44,715 nt of DNA from Gammaproteobacteria bacterium (GCA_017302255.1 JAFLDV010000034.1:1-44715); one strand, 5' to 3'; positions 1-8,681 are shown, counted from the stretch's first letter. Notes: generated from the letters alone by a model not told the origin. Numbers and translations are program-made.

Positions 1-100
1 CATCTGCGTGCCTATAAGAATATCGAACTCACCATCATGAAAGCTTTTCAGGATCCTGCGATGCGCATCTTTTCCTTTAACAGTATCCGCATCCATTCTC

Positions 101-2152
101 ATGCTTCTTGCTTCGGGAAAAAGCCTCCCAAATGACCACACAGAGCGCAGCGGTCTGAAATTTCTAGCGGGCAATCGCTTGAGTTGGCGCGCTGGCTGGG
201 ATTTTTATGTTGTCGATCTATTAAGCGGACGACAAAGTCTGTTGGTCAGCTTAAAGACGGAAAAAGCCCCTGAAGCACCAAAAGTTGCCGACACTTATTT
301 AGCGAAAGAACAACAAAAATTAATAGGTTACGTTGCGTTACAGCATAAAAACGCCACCGATGAATTTAACCAGCAACAGCAACTGCAAGCAAAAAACAGC
401 GCAGTAGCGGCAGAACCAGTGTTCTTCGGCGAAGGCAAACAAATTAACGGTGCGGCGCTATCACCAGATGGTCGACATTTGATAGTGGCAGTCGCCGATG
501 CGACAGAGTGGCGTGAAGATACTGATATCATGCCGAACTACATCAGTTCTTCGGGCAATATTCAGGCAAAGCCGGTCCGTCGCCGTGTGCATGATCAAAA
601 ACCAGAACCAGAAACTTTCTATTTAGTTGATATTGCCAAATCGGAAAAAAATGAACTAGCGATCAAAGATCTTCCGGGGTTTGACGAAGATGTGTTGGCA
701 TCGGTAAAAGCAGAAAATGCCAAAGCAGAAGGTAAAAGCTACCAGTCGGTGAAAAAAGCCCGTGACGTGGTGTTGTTAAGCGATTGGGCTTGGAGCCAAA
801 CCGCGATCCAGTGGAACCAAAGCGGCAGCCAAGTCGCGATGATGTTGCGCAGTTGGGACAACAAAGACCGTTGGTTAGTGACCGTTGACCTCGAGAAAGC
901 GCGTTTCGTTCCGCAACACCGCCTGCATGATGATGCTTGGGTTAACTATGAATTCAATGAATTTGGCTGGTTAAACCAAGAGGATACTTTGTATTTCTTG
1001 TCGGAACAAACTGGTTATTCACAGCTGTATCTGAAACCACTGGCTGGCAAAGTGCAAGCGTTAACCAAAGGTGAGTTTGAAGTCAGCACGCCAGTACTGA
1101 CTAAAGACGATAGTGCTATTTATTATCGCGCAAACCCGCAACATCCAGGTATTTATAACATTTATAAAGTCGATGTTGCGTCCGGCCAAACCACAGCGCT
1201 TACCAACTTAACCGGTAATTTATCTTTTGAATTATCGCCTGATGAAAGCAAATTAATGGTTCGTTATTCGAACTCTGTATTGCCAGAAGAGCTTTATGTG
1301 ATGCCAACGACGGCAAATGCAGCTCTTACTCGATTGACTTATACCGTTTCAAAAGAACTGCAACAAATGGCGCTGCAAGCACCGCAAGTCATCGCGGTAC
1401 CTTCAAGTCATGGCAAACAACCTGTTTACGCCAAATTGTATCTGCCGAAGGATTATCAGCAGGGACAGAAACGTCGAGCGGTAATTTTTAACCATGGGGC
1501 CGGTTATCTACAAAACAGCGATTTGGGCTGGTCAAACTATTTCCGGGAGTTTTTCTTCCATAACTTATTGGTGCAAAAAGGTTATGTGGTGCTTGATATG
1601 GATTACCGGGCATCAAAAGGGTACGGCCGCGACTGGCGTACTGCCATTTATCGCCAGATGGGCACTCCGGAGATTGAAGATCTGCAAGATGGCGTAAAAT
1701 GGTTAATTGCTAATGCCAATGTCGACCAAGCTCGGATCGGCACTTATGGTGGTTCTTACGGTGGTTTTATGACCTTTATGGCATTGTTTAAAGAGCCAGA
1801 TTTGTTTAAAGCCGGCGCAGCACTACGTCCTGTGGGGGATTGGGCTTATTACAATTTTGGCTACACTTCAAACATTCTAAATACCCCAGAAGTGGATCCA
1901 ATTGCTTATCGTCGCAGCTCGCCAATTTATTTCACTCAGGGATTAAAAGCTCAGTTGTTAATTAATGCGCCAATGGTTGATGACAACGTGTTTTTCCAAG
2001 ATTCGGTGCGAATAGTGCAGCGTTTGATTGAACAAGAAATCAATACCTTTGAAACTGCAATTTTTCCAGTCGAGCCGCATGGCTTTGTGCAACCGAGTAG
2101 TTGGTTAGATGAGTACCGTCGAATTGAAAAGCTGTTTGATAACACTCTGTAA
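101..2152 (+). CDS. S9-family serine peptidase (prolyl oligopeptidase type), 5' end apparently frameshifted
   Basis: Exported peptidase expected to cleave short peptides in the periplasm or outside the cell. An N-terminal beta-propeller-like region (residues about 30-430) precedes an alpha/beta-hydrolase domain. The catalytic triad is visible: Ser552 in GGSYGG, Asp627 in MVDDNVFFQ and His660 in EPHGF. HGAGYLQN and DMDYRASKGYGRDWR are typical of the S9 subfamily that carries a GWDFYxxDL motif near its N-terminus. The ATG at 101 has no Shine-Dalgarno sequence. An ATG at 61 does (AGGA at 50-53) but lies in another frame. Removing one T from the TTTT run at 70-73 would join it to this frame and create a signal peptide. 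The gene is therefore either frameshifted or carries a sequencing error at the contig edge. The assignment of the catalytic domain is firm; the start is not. Confidence 0.87.
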   Translation: MLLASGKSLPNDHTERSGLKFLAGNRLSWRAGWDFYVVDLLSGRQSLLVSLKTEKAPEAPKVADTYLAKEQQKLIGYVALQHKNATDEFNQQQQLQAKNSAVAAEPVFFGEGKQINGAALSPDGRHLIVAVADATEWREDTDIMPNYISSSGNIQAKPVRRRVHDQKPEPETFYLVDIAKSEKNELAIKDLPGFDEDVLASVKAENAKAEGKSYQSVKKARDVVLLSDWAWSQTAIQWNQSGSQVAMMLRSWDNKDRWLVTVDLEKARFVPQHRLHDDAWVNYEFNEFGWLNQEDTLYFLSEQTGYSQLYLKPLAGKVQALTKGEFEVSTPVLTKDDSAIYYRANPQHPGIYNIYKVDVASGQTTALTNLTGNLSFELSPDESKLMVRYSNSVLPEELYVMPTTANAALTRLTYTVSKELQQMALQAPQVIAVPSSHGKQPVYAKLYLPKDYQQGQKRRAVIFNHGAGYLQNSDLGWSNYFREFFFHNLLVQKGYVVLDMDYRASKGYGRDWRTAIYRQMGTPEIEDLQDGVKWLIANANVDQARIGTYGGSYGGFMTFMALFKEPDLFKAGAALRPVGDWAYYNFGYTSNILNTPEVDPIAYRRSSPIYFTQGLKAQLLINAPMVDDNVFFQDSVRIVQRLIEQEINTFETAIFPVEPHGFVQPSSWLDEYRRIEKLFDNTL

Positions 2153-2196
2153 TCATTGATGATTGACTGGGGCCCACTGTAGTCCCACCAACAGCG

Positions 2197-2221
2197 AAAG
2201 GGAGCCTAGGCTCCCTTTTTA
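2197..2221. terminator. Palindromic intrinsic terminator after the S9 peptidase
   Basis: The palindrome AAGGGAGCCTAGGCTCCCTT is followed by a T run. It sits 45 bases after the peptidase stop and before the convergent membrane-protein gene, so it can serve both strands. Confidence 0.8.
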
Positions 2222-2288
2222 TTTGCAGTCAGTCTGTTGCCGAAACGTCGGTAAACGGTTGGGTTAAATCTCTGCTTGTTCGCTAGTA

Positions 2289-2903
2289 TCAAGCAACACA
2301 CTTTGCGCCAGAGCTTAAGACCATACTTACTTGCTGTCTACGGTAACGCAGCTCGAGCACAGGAATGGTAAATCCGTAACAGATCACCACAATCAAAGGT
2401 TGTAACCAGAAGCTTTGCTCAGGCAAGGTTAGGTATGCAGCAGTGCAGGCGATAGTACGGACAATAGTATGTACGTAAGCCACAGGTGCTTTTGCGACCA
2501 CACCAAATAACAACCACATCAAGCCGGTCTGAACCGCAAGCGCGAAGGGCAAGGCTTGATAATTTTGCATAAACATCGGGATGCTGATTGCAAACACCAA
2601 AAATGACATGCCGACCCCAGCTAAAAATACTGTATCAAACCAATTGCGCTCCGAGTTTTTCTGAAAACTAATGTTCTCGCCGGTTAAGCGAGAAATCGCC
2701 AGTGCCAAGTAAATAATCGAGCCTGTGCCGATAAAGGTCGCCATCACTTGCTGATACGGAGTTAGCACAAATGAAAGTAAACCAATAATCGTCCAAACGA
2801 TGGCGCCAGATAGCGGCATCGCAAGATAGCGTTTGCTTCTAAATTCAATCAGTTGTTGTTCTAAACTTTTGCTGTTGATCCGTGCTGAGTTTGTTGTTTG
2901 CAT
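2289..2903 (-). CDS. DUF7010-like multi-pass membrane protein
   Basis: A 204-residue inner-membrane protein of unknown function. A short soluble N-terminus with LEQQLIEFRSKRY is followed by about five or six hydrophobic segments (GAIVWTIIGLLSFVL, ATFIGTGSIIYLALAI, FLAGVGMSFLVFAISI, FALAVQTGLMWLLFGVV, FWLQPLIVVICYGF). The arrangement of an R-rich stretch, a W-containing first helix and a GTG-containing second helix resembles DUF7010; this match is from memory. I chose the ATG at 2903 because GGAGGT lies a few bases upstream, whereas the longer frame has no ribosome site. It converges with the S9 peptidase and lies downstream of the pseudouridine synthase gene, separated from it by about 90 bases. 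Confidence 0.65.
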   Translation of the reverse strand: MQTTNSARINSKSLEQQLIEFRSKRYLAMPLSGAIVWTIIGLLSFVLTPYQQVMATFIGTGSIIYLALAISRLTGENISFQKNSERNWFDTVFLAGVGMSFLVFAISIPMFMQNYQALPFALAVQTGLMWLLFGVVAKAPVAYVHTIVRTIACTAAYLTLPEQSFWLQPLIVVICYGFTIPVLELRYRRQQVSMVLSSGAKCVA

Positions 2904-2994
2904 GACACACCTCCAATGGTTGATGGCGTAAGTATGCAAAAACGCGAGAACTATCGGCAGTGTGTTTTGTCACTAGATGTGATGACATTTGTCA

Positions 2995-3828
2995 TTAAGT
3001 AGTTGCAGAAAAACTCGATGCCGAAAGGAAAATTGTGCGCGCCATCTGAGTATTATCAAGTAATTGATTGAGCATTTCCGGCGCTAATGTGGGCGCAAAT
3101 TCTGTTGGTAATACAAAGCGTAGACGCTCGTTACTATAGGGGTGATTGAGCTCAAGGATAGCTGCGTGCAGCTGCAAGCGAGTTGTTTCATTCACTCGTT
3201 GTATTTGTTCCGACTGGATTGGATAGGGATACAAAGCATCACCAACTATCGGATGACCAATGTGATTCAAATGCACCCGCAACTGATGTGCGCGCCCGGT
3301 AATAGGCCGAAGCGCCAACAAACTTGAGTCCGTTAAAACCGAGACACTGAGGGCATTTTCAGCAGAACTGAGGCTGTGATCGGCAAGCAGCTGAAAGTAG
3401 GTTTGCGCTGATTTTCCGCTATCCTTGCACACTTTATTGCGCGGTGGTGCGCTTAAATCTGCAATCAGCGGTAAATCAATGCAACCGCTGTGCTGCGTTG
3501 GTATTCCAAATACCCTGGCTAAATAAAGTTTAGCTGTTTCTCTTTGGGCAAATTGTTGTTTTAGCGCGGCTTCCGCTTTTCTTCGTAAAGCAAAAACAAC
3601 GATGCCGGACGTCGCCATATCCAAGCGATGAACCAATAAGGCTTGCGGAAATTGTTGTTGGACCCGACTTAGTAAGCAATCTGCAAGCGCTGGGCCTTTG
3701 CCTGGGTTGGTTAAAATCCCCGACGGTTTTGCCACGACTAAAATGTCTTTATCCTGATAACAAATCTCAAGCCATGGCGTCATAGGCGGTTGATAGTTAA
3801 AAGTTAAATCGCTGGTTAGTTGGCTCAT
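2995..3828 (-). CDS. RluA-family pseudouridine synthase (copy 1)
   Basis: Isomerises specific uridines in rRNA and/or tRNA to pseudouridine. The catalytic motif HRLDMATSG places the nucleophilic Asp at residue 70. LPLIADLSAPPRNKVC and ITGRAHQLRVHL match the core of E. coli RluA, which modifies 23S rRNA U746 and tRNA U32. At 277 residues it is longer than the 219-residue E. coli RluA because of a C-terminal extension beyond the catalytic fold. The ATG at 3828 is preferred over 3849 because GGA sits just upstream. It is divergent from a second RluA-type gene starting 150 bases away. Which of the two is the true RluA orthologue cannot be decided by eye. Confidence 0.85.
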   Translation of the reverse strand: MSQLTSDLTFNYQPPMTPWLEICYQDKDILVVAKPSGILTNPGKGPALADCLLSRVQQQFPQALLVHRLDMATSGIVVFALRRKAEAALKQQFAQRETAKLYLARVFGIPTQHSGCIDLPLIADLSAPPRNKVCKDSGKSAQTYFQLLADHSLSSAENALSVSVLTDSSLLALRPITGRAHQLRVHLNHIGHPIVGDALYPYPIQSEQIQRVNETTRLQLHAAILELNHPYSNERLRFVLPTEFAPTLAPEMLNQLLDNTQMARTIFLSASSFSATT

Positions 3829-3945
3829 TGGTTTCCAGTGGCGAAGCATGCCATTTTGCAGTGTTGAGAATTAGCGTAAACAGCTAATTATGGCGACAAA
3901 GCGCGATTGTAGCGAAATTCTGGCTGCGCGCCCATGGGCTTGGGG

Positions 3946-3951
3946 TATAAT
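3946..3951 (+). promoter_or_regulatory. Probable -10 box of the second RluA-type gene
   Basis: A perfect TATAAT lies 28 bases upstream of the ATG at 3979. The -35 region is weak. The box supports starting the gene at 3979 rather than at the upstream in-frame ATG (3934), which would precede the promoter element. Confidence 0.5.
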
Positions 3952-3978
3952 CCGCATTTTTTGGCGGTGGAGTCACAG

Positions 3979-4644
3979 ATGACCGATATAAACGAACTTG
4001 CGCAACTTACTGCGACCAAGGAAGCTTGGCAGTTAGTCTATCAAGATGAATTTATGCTGGTAGTGAATAAACCTGCACATCTGTTGACTGTCCCTGGGCG
4101 ACATCCTGCCAATCATGACTGCTTAATTTCTCGGGTGCAGACCGAGTTCCCATCAGCGCAGGTTGTCCATCGATTAGATTATGATACCTCGGGGCTAGTG
4201 ATACTGCCGCTGACCAAAGGCGCTCTCAGTCATATCTCTAAGCAATTTCAGGCCAGAACCATTAGTAAATTTTATGAGGCTTTAGTTGCGGGCGAAATTG
4301 CGCTTGCTGGTAGTATTGACGGAGCAATCGCTGCTGATCTCGACAATAGACCGCTTTATAAAATTTGTCCGGACGGCAAGCCTTCGCTTACGCACTACCG
4401 CCGTTTGGCTTTTGATCCAACGCTGTCACAAAGCCGGGTGTTGTTAGAACCAGTAACTGGTCGCTCGCACCAGTTACGTCTGCATTTGTCTAGTATTGGA
4501 CATGCGATCCTGGGGGATACTTTATATGCCAATACTGAGATTGCCGGTGGTTCAGCAAGATTGTGTTTGCATGCGCGACAAATTCAGTTTCAACATCCAG
4601 TGACCGAAAAGCCAATCACACTTGAAGCGCTAGCGCCGTTTTAA
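3979..4644 (+). CDS. RluA-family pseudouridine synthase (copy 2)
   Basis: A 221-residue pseudouridine synthase of RluA size. The N-terminal segment YQDEFMLVVNKPAHLLTVPG resembles the E. coli RluA start. The catalytic motif is HRLDYDTSG with Asp67, and VTGRSHQLRLHL is the conserved RNA-binding and active-site strand. In the region where RluA has LPLICD this protein has GAIAAD, so its target uridine may differ. The start at 3979 has GGAG six bases upstream and a TATAAT box in front. It is divergent from its paralogue (2995-3828) and ends at a hairpin terminator that overlaps the 3' end of the rhombosortase gene on the other strand. Confidence 0.86.
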   Translation: MTDINELAQLTATKEAWQLVYQDEFMLVVNKPAHLLTVPGRHPANHDCLISRVQTEFPSAQVVHRLDYDTSGLVILPLTKGALSHISKQFQARTISKFYEALVAGEIALAGSIDGAIAADLDNRPLYKICPDGKPSLTHYRRLAFDPTLSQSRVLLEPVTGRSHQLRLHLSSIGHAILGDTLYANTEIAGGSARLCLHARQIQFQHPVTEKPITLEALAPF

Positions 4645-4708
4645 CTGTTGTTGAAAGTTTTGTGGGAAAGGCCGTTTCCCAGAGCTCAATTGAAATTTGT
4701 AGAGTAAT

Positions 4709-4739
4709 GCAGCTTAAGCCATAGGGTTAAGCTGCTTTT
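4709..4739 (+). terminator. Intrinsic terminator overlapping the rhombosortase 3' end
   Basis: GCAGCTTAA and TTAAGCTGC form a 9-bp stem with a 9-base loop followed by TTTT. It terminates the plus-strand pseudouridine synthase gene. Its right arm covers the last codons and stop of the minus-strand rhombosortase gene. Confidence 0.65.
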
Positions 4740-5332
4740 AAGCCCTTCGGCACAGCCAGCGGCGGAACGGACTGCATAATAAAGAACAAAATCAACCCGG
4801 TGAACGCGCCAAATAGGTGAGCGTCTACTGCGACATTGCTACCTATTAAAGCAACGATCTCGCTACTACCACCATGAATTTGTTCCCAAATCACCTTAAT
4901 AAATACACCGATCAGAATCAGCCAACCGCTAGACCAGTGCTTGACAATATCCGCCAGAGCTCCCCAAACCAATAGACAATGCAACCAACCGGAGAGGCCA
5001 CAATAAATCATCATGGTCGGGCTTAAAAACAAAATATCTAAGCTAATCATCAGGCAACCAGCAATTAGCAAGACCAAAAAACGCGCGACAGTTAAATGCA
5101 TCCCTTGAACTGCAAGGATCACTATCAATGCGCCAAAATTCATCCCAAGATGCCAGGCGTTGTTATGCATCAAATGACCGGTGAACAAACGCCACCATTC
5201 GCCTTGGTATATTGCATTGCGATCGAAGTCTAAAACAGGTGAAAACTCACTATTGCCGATTTGCAATAATGAGATAATTACAAGCAGCGCAATTGGCGCG
5301 GCCCATTGTTGAATGAAATTGTTGTTCTTCAA
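4727..5332 (-). CDS. rrtA: Rhombosortase (rhomboid-like intramembrane serine protease)
   Basis: Intramembrane protease of the rhombosortase type, which processes exported proteins carrying a C-terminal GlyGly-CTERM anchor (known for the family in Vibrio and Shewanella). Seen here: GEWWRLFTGHLMHNNAWHLGMN near the N-terminus, the catalytic serine motif GLSGWLHC in a central helix, and the histidine motif VDAHLFGAFTG near the C-terminus. About six hydrophobic segments span the 201 residues. The only sensible start is TTG at 5332, supported by AAGGA nine bases upstream. No GlyGly-CTERM protein is encoded in the window, so its substrates lie elsewhere. It is divergent from gamma-glutamyltransferase. 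Confidence 0.85.
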   Translation of the reverse strand: MKNNNFIQQWAAPIALLVIISLLQIGNSEFSPVLDFDRNAIYQGEWWRLFTGHLMHNNAWHLGMNFGALIVILAVQGMHLTVARFLVLLIAGCLMISLDILFLSPTMMIYCGLSGWLHCLLVWGALADIVKHWSSGWLILIGVFIKVIWEQIHGGSSEIVALIGSNVAVDAHLFGAFTGLILFFIMQSVPPLAVPKGLKAA

Positions 5333-5478
5333 GCCAATTGATCCTTAGTGAATCTGTAATCTGTCATCGCTACCCTGCGAATTGAAATTACATCTTACCT
5401 TAAAAGCGAGAAGCATTGATCTGTTTTACTTGGATAAGTTATCTTGGACATCCACAATTTCCTATATCCGGAAACTAT

Positions 5479-7263
5479 ATGCGTTTTTTCCTTTCGACCT
5501 GTTATTTGCTTAGCTGTTTCAGCGTACAAGCTGTGATCCCTGATGCAACGTCAAAATCGGCTCAGCAAGATCCTGAAGCAGCCACGGGCATATATGCCAA
5601 GCAACAAGCGTCGAGCAAGTATTCCATGGTTGTGACAGCGAATCCGCTGGCAACAGAAGCAGGGCTGACAATGCTCGAGCTGGGTGGCAGTGCAGTAGAT
5701 GCCGCGATCGCAGCGCAGTTAATGTTGGGCTTAGTTGAGCCTCAAAGCTCTGGGATTGGTGGTGGTCTGTTTTTATTGCATTGGTCGGAGAAGCAGCAGC
5801 AATTAACTACTATCGATGGCCGTGAGACTGCGCCTAAAGCTGCGACTCCGGATTGGTTCCGCGAAAATGGCAAACTACTGCCGTTTCGTACTGCATTTGT
5901 CGGCGGCAAAGCTGTGGGAACGCCAGGCGTCATTGCTGCGCTTTATCAAGCGCATCAACGTCACGGTAAATTGCCATGGGCGGATTTATTTGCCCCTGCC
6001 ATTAAAACCGCAACTGAGGGCTTTGAAGTCTCGCCGCGCATGCATGGGTTAGTTGCGGACCGTTCAAATCCTGGGCTGTTAAATTTCACATCAAGCCAAC
6101 AATATTTCTACCCCGACGGCGAAGCGCTAGCCGTTGGTTCGCTACGGAAAAATCCAGAGTATGCCGCGTTATTAACACGTATCGCCAAAGAAGGTCCTTC
6201 GGCGTTTTATCAGGGCCAAAACGCGCAAGCTATTGTTGATGCAGTGAATAACGCTAGTATCAACCCTGGCAAGATGACAATTGAGGATATTCAGAGTTAT
6301 AAGCCGTTAAGTTACGCACCAATTTGTGCGCCTTATCATAGTTATAAAGTTTGTGGTATGGCGCCGCCAAGCTCTGGAAGTATTGCGGTACTACAAATCC
6401 TTGGCATGCTTAGCCACTTTGATATGGCAAAACTTGCTCCCAATTCAGAACAAGCAATTCATTTAATTAGTCAGGCAAGTCGTTTAGCCTTCTCTGACCG
6501 AAATCGCTATATTGCCGATCCGGCATTTAGCCCTGTACCGATTACTGGATTACTTGATGAGCAATACTTGAAACAGCGTGCGGCGCTTATCCATCCAACA
6601 CTGGATATGAAGCAGGCAGAGCCTGGCCAACCGGTTGGGGCTAAGCCGCTTAGTTCTTCAGCTGCACTTGAGTATGCCAATACCTCGCATCTGTCTGTTG
6701 TTGCAGCCGATGGTTCGGCGGTCAGTATGACCACCAGTATCGAAAATGCGTTTGGTTCTGGCTTAATGGTTAATGGTTATTTACTCAATAACCAATTAAC
6801 CGATTTTTCGCTGGACGCCCGCACAAAAGATGGACTTTGGGTGGCCAATAGGGTTGAAGCTGGTAAAAGACCTCGCTCGTCAATGGCGCCAATGATGGTT
6901 TTTAATCCACAGGGTGAGTTGGCGATGTTGATAGGTTCGCCAGGCGGCAGCCGAATCATCGGCTACGTAGCACAGGCAACAATCGCGATGATTGATTGGC
7001 AATTAGGTCCACAGGATGCAGCAAATTTGCCGAAGTTTACCCATCTTAATGACGTTTTGGCGCTAGAGGCGGGGACACCGCTGACGCTTTTACAAGGTAA
7101 ATTGGCGGAAAGAGGTTATCAAATTCGTCTGACAGATTTGACTAGCGGGTTGCACTTGATCAAAAAAGTGAACGGTCAATGGACTGGCGGTGCAGATCCG
7201 CGTCGCGAAGGGCGTGCTTTGGGGCAATCTTCCCCAGCAAAACCAGCGATTAGTGCAAACTAA
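5479..7263 (+). CDS. ggt: Gamma-glutamyltransferase
   Basis: Periplasmic N-terminal nucleophile hydrolase that transfers or hydrolyses the gamma-glutamyl group of glutathione and related peptides. The precursor self-cleaves into two subunits. The signal peptide starts MRFFLSTCYLLSCFSVQA, with cleavage likely after VQA. The large-subunit motifs PQSSGIGGG and DGRETAP are present. The autoprocessing site is NTSHLSVV; Thr402 aligns with the E. coli nucleophile Thr391. PPSSGS and IGSPGGSRI complete the active site. The ATG at 5479 is preferred over the upstream TTG because it alone gives a signal peptide and has GGA upstream. Length (594 residues) is normal. The enoyl-CoA hydratase gene follows 58 bases later. 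Confidence 0.95.
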   Translation: MRFFLSTCYLLSCFSVQAVIPDATSKSAQQDPEAATGIYAKQQASSKYSMVVTANPLATEAGLTMLELGGSAVDAAIAAQLMLGLVEPQSSGIGGGLFLLHWSEKQQQLTTIDGRETAPKAATPDWFRENGKLLPFRTAFVGGKAVGTPGVIAALYQAHQRHGKLPWADLFAPAIKTATEGFEVSPRMHGLVADRSNPGLLNFTSSQQYFYPDGEALAVGSLRKNPEYAALLTRIAKEGPSAFYQGQNAQAIVDAVNNASINPGKMTIEDIQSYKPLSYAPICAPYHSYKVCGMAPPSSGSIAVLQILGMLSHFDMAKLAPNSEQAIHLISQASRLAFSDRNRYIADPAFSPVPITGLLDEQYLKQRAALIHPTLDMKQAEPGQPVGAKPLSSSAALEYANTSHLSVVAADGSAVSMTTSIENAFGSGLMVNGYLLNNQLTDFSLDARTKDGLWVANRVEAGKRPRSSMAPMMVFNPQGELAMLIGSPGGSRIIGYVAQATIAMIDWQLGPQDAANLPKFTHLNDVLALEAGTPLTLLQGKLAERGYQIRLTDLTSGLHLIKKVNGQWTGGADPRREGRALGQSSPAKPAISAN

Positions 7264-7321
7264 AGACTACACTTTAAACTTCAGCGATTTAAGTTATGTT
7301 TCAAATTTTATAAGGACAAGC

Positions 7322-8062
7322 ATGAGCATCCAAACGCATTTAGACGCCGGTGTATTAACTCTCACCATGCAGCGCCCAGACAAGAAAAATGCATTGTCAT
7401 CTTTAATGTATCAGCAGTTAACGCAAGCGCTTGCCAATGCACAGCATGATGAGCAAGTAAGAGTTGTGGTGTTGCGAGGACAAACTGACTGTTTCTGCGC
7501 TGGCAATGATTTAGCCGATTTTATGGCAGCCGGAAGTCTCGACAACGACCATCCAACGGTGCAGTTTCTGCATCAGCTGATTGCATTTGATAAACCACTC
7601 ATCGCGGCTGTGGCTGGTTTGGCTATTGGCATTGGTACAACAGCACTGTTGCATTGTGATTTAGTTTACGCAGCGCCAGGTTGTCGTTTTCAAATGCCAT
7701 TTACCAGCCTCGGGTTGTGCCCGGAAGCGGCCAGCAGTTTGCTTTTACCGAAATTGGTTGGATATCAACGTGCCGCGCAATATTTGCTGCTTGGCGAAGC
7801 CTTCGGCAGTGACGAAGCTGCGGACTTTGGCTTAGTGAATCAAATAGTGCCAGCCGATGAGTTGTTTGCCTTGGCGCAAAGCAAGGCCGAACGCTTAGCA
7901 AGTCTGCCGGCAGAAGCAGTTCGACAATCAAAACGACTGCTAAAACAGCCATTGCAGATGCAAGTCCAGCACGTACTGCATCAAGAGCTCACGCAGTTTG
8001 AGCATTTGCTGCACAGCGATGCCTGCCAACAAGCGTTAGCAAAATTCTTTAATCGTGGTTAA
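7322..8062 (+). CDS. Enoyl-CoA hydratase/isomerase family protein
   Basis: A 246-residue crotonase-fold enzyme. Family members hydrate or isomerise enoyl-CoA thioesters. RPDKKNALSSLM is the CoA-binding start, CFCAGNDLADF supplies the first oxyanion-hole strand, and AVAGLAIGIGTTALLHCDLVYA the second. The first catalytic glutamate of hydratases is not obvious at the usual site. FTSLGLCPEAASSLLLP resembles the isomerase branch (2,3-enoyl-CoA isomerases, PaaG-like), so isomerase is a serious alternative. The ATG at 7322 has AAGGA seven bases upstream. It follows ggt on the same strand but has no evident functional link to it. Confidence 0.85.
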   Translation: MSIQTHLDAGVLTLTMQRPDKKNALSSLMYQQLTQALANAQHDEQVRVVVLRGQTDCFCAGNDLADFMAAGSLDNDHPTVQFLHQLIAFDKPLIAAVAGLAIGIGTTALLHCDLVYAAPGCRFQMPFTSLGLCPEAASSLLLPKLVGYQRAAQYLLLGEAFGSDEAADFGLVNQIVPADELFALAQSKAERLASLPAEAVRQSKRLLKQPLQMQVQHVLHQELTQFEHLLHSDACQQALAKFFNRG

Positions 8063-8144
8063 TGGTAACAGTCGGTTTAAAGGCGGGCGAAGTGAGCGAT
8101 GCTTAGCGCTTATAGCATAGTTAGTGCAGATTTAGTCTGGAATT

Positions 8145-8180
8145 CGAAAGTCCGATGATTAACAGCGCATCGGACTTTCG
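8145..8180. repeat. Perfect 13-bp inverted repeat between convergent genes
   Basis: CGAAAGTCCGATG (8145-8157) and its exact complement (8168-8180) enclose a 10-base loop. No T run follows on either strand. It may be a shared transcript-end hairpin for the hydratase and lipoprotein genes. Confidence 0.7.
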
Positions 8181-8189
8181 TGGACTGCT

Positions 8190-8681
8190 TTATACCTTAG
8201 TGCGCGAGAATGGGTCGTTCTTGATCTCTGACACCATCCAGTGGCCATCTTGCTTCACGAGTTTAACCATCCGCATGTTTACTTGCGTATTGCCATCGTA
8301 TTTACCAGTAAAAATCAACATCACTTCCGCTTTGTCGGTGTAAAACTCGCGAACGTTTTTATTGGTGTCTTCAATGGTGATAACCACTTCGTCAAACGAC
8401 ATATTTAACAGCGTGCGACCAACCGCTTTGCCTGAAGAATAGGCACCAAGCACCCGTTGCATTGACGGCGTGGCATGTGCTTTGGCTTCTTTGATGTCAT
8501 TGTGCACATAGATGGCTTCGAAGAATTTCACTGCAGTGACTTCCGGCGAGTCAGTAGCAGTTGCTGCAGTTGCGGTTGCAGCTTCTTTTTCGTCGGATTT
8601 TGCTGAATCATCGCCGCCACAGGCGGCCAAACCCAATATCAACAAAGGAATACAGGTTAAAGCACGGAAAAAGTTGTCCAT
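8190..8681 (-). CDS. Small lipoprotein with a DUF4878-like domain
   Basis: A 163-residue predicted lipoprotein. The signal sequence ends in LGLAAC, a normal lipobox, followed by GGDDSAKSDEK and an Ala/Thr-rich linker. The remaining 115 or so residues have the layout of the NTF2-like/DUF4878 lipoproteins: a helix with VKFFEAIYVHNDIKEAKAHAT, then beta strands ending in LVKQDGHWMVSEI. Function is unknown. The start at 8681 has GAGG upstream, and the longer frame has no ribosome site. The cysK gene lies upstream on the same strand, but the cysK terminator separates them, so it is probably its own unit. Confidence 0.7.
   Translation of the reverse strand: MDNFFRALTCIPLLILGLAACGGDDSAKSDEKEAATATAATATDSPEVTAVKFFEAIYVHNDIKEAKAHATPSMQRVLGAYSSGKAVGRTLLNMSFDEVVITIEDTNKNVREFYTDKAEVMLIFTGKYDGNTQVNMRMVKLVKQDGHWMVSEIKNDPFSRTKV

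Noticed and set aside
1-135. Open frame reading through to 135 with LTIMKAFQDPAM, resembling an S9 peptidase N-terminus
   Set aside because: It stops at 135, and the resemblance to DPP-type starts is short. The AGGA-ATG at 61 with a one-base shift explains the peptidase start better.
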